NCBI GenBank assembly: GCA_902795095.1
Contig: CADBKB010000026.1
Location: forward strand, 1-16,348
DNA: 16,348 nucleotides
DNA from: Oscillospiraceae bacterium
Lineage (GTDB): Bacteria; Bacillota_A; Clostridia; Oscillospirales; Oscillospiraceae
Direction of reading: 5' to 3'
The notes under the pieces were generated by a model. It was not told where the DNA came from and searched no databases. It worked only from the letters and a program-made list of their open reading frames with translations. How positions within the stretch are numbered: position 1 is the stretch's first letter; each line of letters begins with the position of its first letter. Both the position numbers and the translations under genes were made by a program. Of the stretch, positions 7,381 to 13,593 are shown in pieces.

Positions 7381-7387
7381 TCGTCTT

Positions 7388-7551
7388 CCGGGTGTATTCG
7401 TATGCGCCCCTGCGGATGCGGAGGAAGCGGGCGCATGTGGGCATGCGCCCCTACGGGTACGCAGAAAGCGGGCGCATGTGGGCATGCGCCCCTACGGGTA
7501 CGCTGAAAGCGGGCGCATAAGGGACAGAGAGCCTATGGGTACGGTGAGGGC
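7388..7551. repeat. Tandem REP-like array, 41-bp period
   Basis: Four consecutive 41-bp units. The two central ones (7429-7469, 7470-7510) differ by one base; the outer two are degenerate. Each central unit has a perfect 9-bp hairpin (GGGCGCATG/CATGCGCCC, loop TGGG) followed by CCTACGGGTACGC and GAAAGC. The array lies between the DUF554 gene and the RAYT start. Confidence 0.88.
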
Positions 7552-7563
7552 AGGAACGCAAAT

Positions 7564-8289
7564 TTATAATCTTATGGGCAAAAACGCCGCGGCGACGGCC
7601 AGGATCAGGGCGGGCAGCAGGTTCGCCACCCGGATGCGCTTGCCGAAGGTCAGGTTCACTCCCACGCAGAAGATCAGCATGGAGCCCACCATGGACAGGT
7701 TCGCCAGGGCGGCGTCGGTCATGATCGGGGCGATCAGCCGGGCCAGCAGCGTCAGGCTCCCCTCCAGTATCAGCACCGGGATGGCGGCGAAGGCGCAGCC
7801 CTTGCCCAGGGAGGAGGTCATGACCATGATGATGACGAAGTCCAGGATGGATTTCGTGACGAGCACCGAGCTGTCGCCGGAAAGGCCGTCCTGGATGGCG
7901 CCCACCACGGCCATGGCGCCGATGCTCACCGTCAGAGAGGCGGTGACGAAGGCGTCCACGAAGGACTTGTCCTTCGCGTTGCCGGTTTTGCGCTTGAGCC
8001 ACTGGCCGAAGCGCTCGAAGCCGTCTTCGATGTTGAGCCATTCGCCGATCAGCGCGCCGACGGCGGCGCAGAGCACCAGCAGCAGGCTCCTGCCGCTGAC
8101 CAGGGCCGCGCCCTGCACGCTGAGCATCTTGCTCAGCACCCCTGCGATGCCGATGAAAATGACGGTGACGCCGCAGGTTTTCATCAATGTGTCCTGGTGC
8201 CGCTCGCCCAGGCGTTTGCCGAAGAGCAGGCCGAAGATCCCGCCCAGGACGATGGCGGCGGTGTTGATGAGCGTACCCAGTCCGATCAT
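7564..8289 (-). CDS. DUF554 family integral membrane protein
   Basis: Recognised as a DUF554 (YdfK/YqgA-type) protein of unknown molecular function, sometimes guessed to be a transporter. The 241-residue chain is almost wholly hydrophobic: an N-terminal MIGLGTLINTAAIVLGGIFG segment, helices near residues 37-55, 68-85, 112-135, 145-160, 167-190, 195-212 and 220-240. Family marks include GTLINTAAIVLGG, AAVGALIGEWLNIEDGFERFG and the glycine-rich helices. Its ATG overlaps the glnN stop codon (ATGA), with no independent ribosome binding site of note, so it is translated by coupling to glutamine synthetase. That makes a role linked to nitrogen (ammonium or amino acid) status worth considering, but this is inference from position. 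It runs on toward the REP array without a clear terminator. Confidence 0.85.
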   Translation of the reverse strand: MIGLGTLINTAAIVLGGIFGLLFGKRLGERHQDTLMKTCGVTVIFIGIAGVLSKMLSVQGAALVSGRSLLLVLCAAVGALIGEWLNIEDGFERFGQWLKRKTGNAKDKSFVDAFVTASLTVSIGAMAVVGAIQDGLSGDSSVLVTKSILDFVIIMVMTSSLGKGCAFAAIPVLILEGSLTLLARLIAPIMTDAALANLSMVGSMLIFCVGVNLTFGKRIRVANLLPALILAVAAAFLPIRL

Positions 8290-10379
8290 ACCGAGAACAG
8301 CAGGTCGCAGTAGGTGGGATAGGGCCAGAAGTCGCTGGCGGTCAGCGTCTCGAGCTGATCGGCGATGGTCCGGACGGCGTTCATGCGGCTGAGGATCGCG
8401 TCATGGTAATAGCGCAGGGTCTCCGGGCCCGTCTGGGTGGGGGCCAGCTCCACCGCGCTCTTGAGGGCGGCGGTCTCGGCCAGAAGCTGATCGTTCAGAT
8501 GGGCGATGGACTCGGCCAGGGCCTCCTCCACCCGCATGCTGACGCCGGGGATGGCCTCGCGCTTGCGCACGATGGTCTGGCACAGGCAGGCGGTGTAGTG
8601 GCTGGCGGCGTTGAGGATCATGTGCTGGACCATGTCGATCATGGTCATGGCCTCGATGTGCAGCACATGGCAGTAGTTTTCCATATAGATCTCGTGGCGG
8701 GCGGCCAGCTCCTGGCGGGTGAACACGCCGTGGCGGGTCATAAGCTCCACGTTCTTTTCCAGCAGGAAGGCGCCCAGGGCGTCGGCGGTGCTGGGCAGAT
8801 TGGGCAGGCCCCGGCGCTCGGCCTCGGCCACCCAGGCGCTGTCGTAGCCGTTGCCGCTGAAGATGATGCGCCGATGCTCGGAGAAGGTGCGGCGGATCAG
8901 CTCATGCAGGTCCTCCTGGAAGGCGTTGGAGTCCTCCAGGTAGTCGGCGAACTGGCGCAGTTCCTCGGCCATGACGGTGTTGAGCACCGTGTTGGGACCG
9001 GAGATGGACTGGCTGGCGCCGAGCATGCGGAATTCGAATTTGTTGCCGGTGAAGGCCATGGGGGAGGTGCGGTTGCGGTCGGTGGTGTCCTGGGGAATGT
9101 GGGGCAGGATGTCCACGCCGATGCGCATCTGGCGCTTCTCGGGGTCGATGTAGTCGGTGCCGCCCACGATGGACTCGATGACGGCCTCCAGCTCCGCGCC
9201 CAGGTAGACCGAAAGGATGGCCGGCGGCGCCTCCTGGACGCCCAGACGGTGGTCGTTGCCGGCGCTGGCCACGGTGCAGCGCAGCAGCTCGGGGTAGTCG
9301 TCCACGCCCTTGACGATGGCCGCCAGGAACAGCAGGAACTGGGCGTTCTGGCTGGGCGTGCGGCCCGGGGCGAAGAGGTTCTTGCCCCCGTCGGTGGCCA
9401 GGGACCAGTTGTCGTGCTTGCCGGAGCCGTTGACGCCGGCGAAGGGCTTCTCATGGAGCAGGCACACCAGATCGTGCCGGTCGGCCACCTTCTTCATGGT
9501 CTCCATGGTGAGCTGGTTGTGGTCGCAGGCGGTGTTGACGTCGGAATAGATGGGGGCCATCTCATGCTGGGAGGGGGCCACCTCGTTGTGCTTGGTCTTG
9601 GAGAGGATGCCCAGCTTCCACAGCTCCTCGTCCAGCTCGCGCATGAAGGCGGCGACGCGGGGCTTGATGGCGCCGTAGTAGTGATCGTCCAGCTCCTGGC
9701 CCTTGGGGGGATTGGCGCCGAAGAGGGTCCTGCCGCACAGGCGCAGGTCCTCCCGCTTGAGGAAGGTATTCTTGTCGATCAGGAAGTATTCCTGCTCCGG
9801 GCCCACCTGAGGGATGACCCGGTGGGTCTCGGTGTCGCCGAACAGGCGCAGGATGCGCACCGCCTGCTTGCTGACGGCCTCCACCGAGCGCAGCAGGGGG
9901 GTCTTCTTATCCAGGGATTCGCCGGAATAGGAGCAGAACACCGTGGGGATGCACAGGCTGCCGTCCTTCAGGAAGGCGTAGCTGGTGGGGTCCCAGGCGG
10001 TGTAGCCCCGGGCCTCGAAGGTGGCGCGCAGGCCGCCGGAGGGGAAGGAGGAGGCGTCGGGCTCGCCGCTGACCAGCTCCTTGCCGGAGAAGTCCATGAT
10101 GACCCGGCCGGGGCCGATGGGGGTGATGAAGCTGTCGTGCTTCTCGGCGGTGTAGCCTGTCATGGGCTGGAACCAGTGGGTATAGTGGGTGGCGCCGTGC
10201 TCCAGGGCCCAGTTTTTCATGCCGTCGGCGATGGCATTGGCCAGGGGCAGACCCAGAGGCCGGCCGTTGTCCAGGCAGTCGCGCCAGGCGTCCACCGCCT
10301 CGGCGGGCAGATACCGCCGCATGGCGTCCTCATTGAATACGCTGCTGCCGAACAGAGCTGGGATCCGATCTTTTTCCAT
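8286..10379 (-). CDS. glnN: Glutamine synthetase type III
   Basis: Makes glutamine from glutamate, ammonia and ATP. The 697-residue length is that of the large dodecameric GSIII class (found in Bacteroidota, cyanobacteria and Clostridia), not the roughly 450 residues of GSI. Visible marks: the class-specific N-terminal region with MDFSGKELVSGEPDASSFPSG (from residue 95), VGPEQEYFLID (192-202) with metal-binding glutamates, KHNEVAPSQHEMAPIY (263-278), VNGSGKHDNWSL (316-327) containing the ammonia/glutamate-binding segment, and the FEFRMLGASQS block carrying the substrate arginine. The chosen ATG follows AGGAGG by 6 bp; upstream frame is repeat DNA. It is coupled to the DUF554 gene downstream. 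A MITE-like element ends 31 bp before the start, so any native promoter is displaced or supplied by the element. Confidence 0.95.
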   Translation of the reverse strand: MEKDRIPALFGSSVFNEDAMRRYLPAEAVDAWRDCLDNGRPLGLPLANAIADGMKNWALEHGATHYTHWFQPMTGYTAEKHDSFITPIGPGRVIMDFSGKELVSGEPDASSFPSGGLRATFEARGYTAWDPTSYAFLKDGSLCIPTVFCSYSGESLDKKTPLLRSVEAVSKQAVRILRLFGDTETHRVIPQVGPEQEYFLIDKNTFLKREDLRLCGRTLFGANPPKGQELDDHYYGAIKPRVAAFMRELDEELWKLGILSKTKHNEVAPSQHEMAPIYSDVNTACDHNQLTMETMKKVADRHDLVCLLHEKPFAGVNGSGKHDNWSLATDGGKNLFAPGRTPSQNAQFLLFLAAIVKGVDDYPELLRCTVASAGNDHRLGVQEAPPAILSVYLGAELEAVIESIVGGTDYIDPEKRQMRIGVDILPHIPQDTTDRNRTSPMAFTGNKFEFRMLGASQSISGPNTVLNTVMAEELRQFADYLEDSNAFQEDLHELIRRTFSEHRRIIFSGNGYDSAWVAEAERRGLPNLPSTADALGAFLLEKNVELMTRHGVFTRQELAARHEIYMENYCHVLHIEAMTMIDMVQHMILNAASHYTACLCQTIVRKREAIPGVSMRVEEALAESIAHLNDQLLAETAALKSAVELAPTQTGPETLRYYHDAILSRMNAVRTIADQLETLTASDFWPYPTYCDLLFSV

Positions 10380-10410
10380 GTTGTCCTCCTGTGATGATAA
10401 GGAAATGGCG

Positions 10411-10618
10411 AAAAGCCTTCCCCTGGAGGGGAAGGTGGCATTCGGCGGTGGTTGGCCGCCGAATGACGGATGAGGTGGTGGCATTGAAGGATTCGATGGC
10501 AGTTCTTTCGATGCTGCCTCGGAGCCCTTTCCTCTTTCACCTCATCACCTAAAGGTACTAGGCGGCTTCGCCGCCGTCGCCGGCGCTTCGCGCCACCTTC
10601 CCCTCGAGGGGAAGGCTT
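10411..10618. mobile_element. MITE-like palindromic element
   Basis: Terminal inverted repeats of 27 bp (10413-10439 and 10592-10618) differ at one base; each is itself a palindrome built on CCTTCCCCT/AGGGGAAGG. TGGCG lies on both outer sides (10406-10410 and 10619-10623), a candidate 5-bp target duplication. Internally there are further inverted pairs: ATTCGGCGG/CCGCCGAAT (10440-10464), GATGAGGTG/CACCTCATC (10469-10546), and GGCGGC-TTC-GCCGCC. No coding capacity is supported. Similar GAGGGGAAGG palindromes are, from memory, common between genes in gut Clostridia. Confidence 0.75.
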
Positions 10619-10651
10619 TGGCGCAGTGAGCCTCTTAGGAATGCGTCATTC

Positions 10652-11368
10652 TTACAACTGCGAAAACACCTTGCCGAGGCTGTCGTGGATGACGACGCCG
10701 GCGTGGCGGTCGTAGGGGGTGGGGTCGCGGTTGATGAGGGCCAGGCGGTCGCCCCGGTAATAGCCCAGGAAGCCCGCGGCGGGGTAGACCGTCAGGCTGG
10801 TGCCGCCGACGATCAGCAGATCCGCCTGGGCGATGGCGCGCACCGCGCCGTCGATGACGTCGCCGTCCAGGCTCTCCTCGTAGAGCACCACGTCGGGCTT
10901 GACGATGCCGCCGCATTCGCAGCGGGGCACGCCGGCGGCGTCGCGGACGTATTCCGCGGGATAGAATTTGCCGCAGCGCACGCAGTAGTTGCGCAGCACG
11001 CTGCCGTGCAGCTCGTAGACGTTCCTGGAGCCGGCCTTCTGGTGCAGGCCGTCGATGTTCTGGGTCACCACGGCCAGGAGCTTCCCTTCCTGCTCCCAGC
11101 GGGCCAGGACCTTGTGGGTGATGTTGGGCTCGAAGTCCAGGGGGAGCATCTTCTCCCGGTAAAAGCGGAAGAAATACTCCGGCCGGCGCTCGTAAAAGCT
11201 GTGGGAAATGATCGTTTCGGGCGGATATTCGAACTTCTGGTTATACAGGCCGTCCACGCTGCGGAAGTCCGGGATGCCGGACTCGGTGGACACGCCCGCG
11301 CCGCCGAAGAATACGATCCGCCGGGATTCATTGACCCATTGTTTGAGTGTTTCGATTTCTGAATTCAT
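10652..11368 (-). CDS. Sir2-family NAD-dependent protein deacylase
   Basis: Removes acyl groups from lysines, consuming NAD+ and giving nicotinamide and O-acyl-ADP-ribose. The 238-residue product carries the full sirtuin set: GAGVSTESGIPDFRS (residues 24-37) for NAD binding, TQNIDGLHQKAG (102-113), catalytic His121 in ELHGS, a structural zinc site with Cys129, Cys132, Cys150 and Cys152, and VGGTSLTVYPAAG (187-199). The start is set by AGGAGG 6 bp upstream. It begins 41 bp inside the end of trmD, so it is the third gene of a rimM-trmD-sir2 unit. That places it where rplS commonly follows trmD. The substrate is unknown; acetyl-CoA synthetase is a frequent sirtuin target in bacteria. Confidence 0.93.
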   Translation of the reverse strand: MNSEIETLKQWVNESRRIVFFGGAGVSTESGIPDFRSVDGLYNQKFEYPPETIISHSFYERRPEYFFRFYREKMLPLDFEPNITHKVLARWEQEGKLLAVVTQNIDGLHQKAGSRNVYELHGSVLRNYCVRCGKFYPAEYVRDAAGVPRCECGGIVKPDVVLYEESLDGDVIDGAVRAIAQADLLIVGGTSLTVYPAAGFLGYYRGDRLALINRDPTPYDRHAGVVIHDSLGKVFSQL

Positions 11369-12110
11369 CGTCTTCCTCCTCCAGCTCCGCAAGAAACTTC
11401 TTTTCTGCCTTGGTTTTTGACGGGATCACCACGGACCGGAACATGTCCGGCCTCCTGTGGAAGGTGCGAAGGATGGCCTGCTTTCTGCGCCAGCGGTCCA
11501 CGGCGCCGTGGTCGCCGGAGAGCAGGACCTCCGGCACCGCGCGGCCGTGCCATTCGGCGGGACGCGAATACTGGGGATATTCCAGCAGCCCCGCCCAGTG
11601 GCTCTCGTCCTCGAAGCAGCTCGGGTCGGACAGGACGCCGGGCACCATGCGGGCCACGCAGTCCGCCACCACCATGGCCGGCAGCTCCCCGCCGGTGAGC
11701 ACATAGTCGCCGATGGAGATCTCCTCGTCCACGCATTCGTCGATGAAGCGCTGGTCGATGCCCTCATAGTGGCCGCAGACCAGGATGATATTCTCATATT
11801 GCAGCAGCTCCCGGGCCTTGGCCTGGTTGAACACCCGGCCGCAGGGGGACATGTAGACGGTGTGCACCGGGCCGGCCGCCTCGTCGCAGACGGCCTGCCA
11901 GCAGCGGTAGAGGGGATCGGCCTGCAGGATGGCCCCGTGGCCGCCGCCGTAGGGGTAGTCGTCCACCTGGTTCTGGCGGTTGGCGGTGTAGTCCCGGATT
12001 TGGTGGGCCTCGATGCGGATGTAGCCCCGCTCCTGGGCCCGGCCGAGGATGGATTCGTTCATCATGTCCCCCACGGTGTCGGGGAACAGGGTCATAATGT
12101 CAATTCGCAT
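11328..12110 (-). CDS. trmD: tRNA (guanine(37)-N1)-methyltransferase
   Basis: Makes m1G37 next to the anticodon in tRNAs reading CNN codons, preventing +1 frameshifts; essential in most bacteria. The 260-residue product starts MRIDIMTLFPD and shows the deep-knot SPOUT features: DDYPYGGGHGAIL (50-62), SPCGRVFNQ (88-96), VCGHYEGIDQRF (111-122), SIGDYVLTGGELPAM (132-146), and GLLEYPQYSRP (174-184) in the tRNA-binding hinge. VPEVLLSGDHGAVDRWR (192-208) closes the core. It overlaps the end of rimM by 11 bp and is overlapped by sir2, indicating translational coupling. The C-terminal tail is acidic (ELEEEDDEF) and then polar. Confidence 0.96.
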   Translation of the reverse strand: MRIDIMTLFPDTVGDMMNESILGRAQERGYIRIEAHQIRDYTANRQNQVDDYPYGGGHGAILQADPLYRCWQAVCDEAAGPVHTVYMSPCGRVFNQAKARELLQYENIILVCGHYEGIDQRFIDECVDEEISIGDYVLTGGELPAMVVADCVARMVPGVLSDPSCFEDESHWAGLLEYPQYSRPAEWHGRAVPEVLLSGDHGAVDRWRRKQAILRTFHRRPDMFRSVVIPSKTKAEKKFLAELEEEDDEFRNRNTQTMGQ

Positions 12111-12594
12111 CGGTCTGCATCCCCTCGATCAGCCGGACGGTCACGGTACCGGCGTCAAAATCGGGCTCGTCCACGTATTCGCGCACCACGGGGATCAGGT
12201 AGCTGTGCTTCCCGCGGATGACATACACGTCGTTGCCGGGCATGGAGAGCACGTCGGTGATCCGGCCGATGGGCTCCCCGTCGGAGAGCGCCCGCAGGCC
12301 GATGAGATCGGCGATATAGTGGGCCCCCTCGGGCAGGGGAACGTCGTCCCGGTCGATTTTTGCGATTTTTTTCACCAGGCGGGCGACGTCCTCCGCGCTG
12401 TCCACGCCGCGGAGCTTCACGAGCAGGCAGGTCTTCTGCACCCGGCTGCGCTCCACGTCATACCAGCGGCCGTCGATGCTGAGCCGGGGGAAATCCAGCA
12501 GAAATTCCGGCGAATCGGTCCAGGGCAGGAGCTTGAGCTCCCCCCGGACGCCGTGGGTGCTGACGATCTCGCCGGCGTCAAGGAGCTGTTGCAT
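12100..12594 (-). CDS. rimM: 16S rRNA processing protein RimM
   Basis: Ribosome maturation factor that binds S19 and assists assembly of the 30S head. The 164-residue protein has the N-terminal RimM barrel (GEIVSTHGVRGELKL at residues 8-22) and the C-terminal PRC-barrel-like domain (YIADLIGLRAL from about 113, then IGRITDVLSMPGNDVYVI). The ATG chosen has GGAGG 5 bp upstream; two in-frame ATGs within the preceding 6 codons would put the site inside the gene. In many bacteria the order is rpsP-(KH protein)-rimM-trmD-rplS. Here neither rpsP nor the KH gene precedes it; instead a promoter and the terminator of the DUF523 operon lie directly upstream. Confidence 0.94.
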   Translation of the reverse strand: MQQLLDAGEIVSTHGVRGELKLLPWTDSPEFLLDFPRLSIDGRWYDVERSRVQKTCLLVKLRGVDSAEDVARLVKKIAKIDRDDVPLPEGAHYIADLIGLRALSDGEPIGRITDVLSMPGNDVYVIRGKHSYLIPVVREYVDEPDFDAGTVTVRLIEGMQTDAN

Positions 12595-12628
12595 AGGTCC
12601 CTCCATAATCATCGGGTCATTTCTTCTT

Positions 12629-12657
12629 ATTGTAACGCGAAAGTGCCGAAAACACAA
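12629..12657 (-). promoter_or_regulatory. Sigma-A promoter for rimM-trmD-sir2
   Basis: Minus-strand TTGTGT and TACAAT are separated by 17 bp, about 35 bp before rimM. The -35 box adjoins the terminator of the upstream operon. Confidence 0.6.
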
Positions 12658-12688
12658 GCGCGGCAGGAAAAAAACGATCCTGCCGCGC
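12658..12688 (-). terminator. Terminator after the DUF523 gene
   Basis: A perfect 11-bp stem (GCGCGGCAGGA/TCCTGCCGCGC) with a 9-nt T-rich loop, followed on the minus strand by TTGTGTTTT. The trailing T-tract is imperfect and doubles as the rimM -35 region. Confidence 0.75.
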
Positions 12689-12701
12689 AAAGATTTTCAG
12701 T

Positions 12702-13139
12702 TCAGTCCAGAAGCTGCGCGATCCGGGTTTCGTCGATGACGCTGACGCCGTTCGCGGTCAGCAGCTCCGCGGTGGTGCCGGGGCGCCGGACCACGGTATG
12801 GGTGAAGGTGCCGTCGTATACCTCGTCGGGACCGCAGGAGGGGCTGCGGGATTTGAGGATGGCATTGGTGCAGCCGAAGAGCCTGGCCATGCGAAGGGCC
12901 TCCCTGGCGCCGCGCTCATACGCGGCGGTGATGTCCTCGCCCTCGCAGTTGACCACCCGGTCGCCCAGCCGCTCCGCCGGAAGGCGGGGCGTTTTCAGCC
13001 CGCCGAGCTGCTCGGGGCAGATGGGGATGAGGTGATAGCGGCGCTTGAGCTGCATGAGCTCGGGGATGGGGCCGTTGTTGGAGCCGTCGTAACGGCAGCA
13101 GTAGCCCAAAAGACAGGCGCTGATGAGAAGATTCTGCAT
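12702..13139 (-). CDS. DUF523 (TudS-like) cysteine-rich protein
   Basis: A 145-residue member of the DUF523 family, whose studied members are [4Fe-4S]-dependent 2-thiouracil desulfidases (TudS). Conserved blocks are SACLLGYCCRYDG (residues 7-19), ICPEQLGGLKTPR (40-52) and ILKSRSPSCG (94-103). Cysteines at 9, 14, 15, 41, 65, 90 and 102 include the family's cluster ligands; Cys9, Cys41 and Cys102 are the best candidates by motif. If the function holds, it would salvage thiolated uracil bases or related sulfur compounds. It starts 3 bp after the HPr-like stop, with AAGGA inside that gene, so the two are co-translated. Specific activity is unproven for this branch. Confidence 0.82.
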   Translation of the reverse strand: MQNLLISACLLGYCCRYDGSNNGPIPELMQLKRRYHLIPICPEQLGGLKTPRLPAERLGDRVVNCEGEDITAAYERGAREALRMARLFGCTNAILKSRSPSCGPDEVYDGTFTHTVVRRPGTTAELLTANGVSVIDETRIAQLLD

Positions 13140-13142
13140 AGC

Positions 13143-13400
13143 TTATCCTTTCTGTGCACGCTCCGGGTGGATGATGTAGGGCTCGATGGCAAGACGGAAG
13201 GCGTCGCGCTCGTCCTCCGGGCCGTGGACGGTGACCTGCAGGGGACCGCCGAAATCCAGGCTGAACACGCCCATGTAGGCCTTGGCGTTTGCGGTCTGGG
13301 TGCCGCTGGTGATGTGCACGTCACACGGACAGAGCGTGGCGAGGCGGATGAACTGGTTGATCTCCTCGACAGAGGACAGGCGGATGGAAAATTCGTTCAT
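13143..13400 (-). CDS. HPr-like protein without the phosphorylation residues
   Basis: An 85-residue protein with the size and layout of the phosphotransferase carrier HPr: an N-terminal strand (FSIRLSSVEEINQFI), a central helix region and the AKAYMGVFSLDF block corresponding to HPr's KSIMGVMSL segment. The catalytic histidine expected near residue 15 is Asn15, with no histidine before residue 29, and the regulatory serine is Ala41. It therefore cannot act as a normal phosphocarrier, and may instead be a scaffold or sensor; similar His-less HPr-like proteins are common in Clostridia. The start has GGAGG 7 bp upstream. It is the first gene of a two-gene unit with the DUF523 protein. Similarity is by pattern, so the family call is moderate. 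Confidence 0.7.
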   Translation of the reverse strand: MNEFSIRLSSVEEINQFIRLATLCPCDVHITSGTQTANAKAYMGVFSLDFGGPLQVTVHGPEDERDAFRLAIEPYIIHPERAQKG

Positions 13401-13420
13401 GGGAAATCCTCCGGGGGTGC

Positions 13421-13449
13421 TGTACAATCGGCGAATCATCCGGTATAAT
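13421..13449 (+). promoter_or_regulatory. Sigma-A promoter for mtaB
   Basis: TGTACA and a perfect TATAAT are separated by 17 bp on the plus strand. The leader to mtaB would be about 138 nt. It lies within the leader of the divergent HPr-like operon, so the two transcripts overlap at their 5' ends. Confidence 0.6.
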
Positions 13450-13508
13450 GGGGTCAGGCGTGGAACACTGATCAAGTTATATAATAAACGACAGTGATAT
13501 TTGTACAC

Positions 13509-13537
13509 ATTATATAATATATTCCGCGTTCCCGCAA
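13509..13537 (-). promoter_or_regulatory. Candidate promoter for the HPr-like/DUF523 operon
   Basis: Minus-strand TTGCGG and perfect TATAAT are 17 bp apart. A second candidate (TGTACA at 13502 with TTATAT 17 bp on) overlaps it. Either would give a leader reading through the mtaB promoter region. Confidence 0.4.
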
Positions 13538-13593
13538 TAGAAAAAGCATCTAATTTCGTTTTTTCCCATTTCATTCTTTTTGGTGGTAATGAC

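Larger units (their letters stand above)
6861..7551. mobile_element. RAYT/REP unit (REPtron-like)
   Basis: A transposase gene of the REP-associated tyrosine family is bracketed by REP-like hairpins in inverted orientation, a single copy on one side and a four-unit tandem array on the other. This is the known organisation of REPtrons, in which a RAYT is thought to mobilise or maintain the REPs. The interior is visibly more AT-rich than the flanking genes, consistent with acquisition. Limits are set at the outermost recognisable hairpins and are approximate. Confidence 0.7.

Noticed and set aside
7381..7485. N-terminal extension of the RAYT protein (35 codons)
   Set aside because: It translates the tandem REP units into repeated low-complexity residues; the family N-terminus begins near RRQARL.
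7388..7551. Possible CRISPR array
   Set aside because: The units are directly adjacent with no unique spacers, the repeats contain their own hairpin plus tail, and no cas gene is present; a REP array explains it.
8403..10394. A 663-codon open frame on the plus strand opposite glnN
   Set aside because: Repetitive G/A/V/L/Q composition with no motif; the opposite strand is a clear glutamine synthetase.
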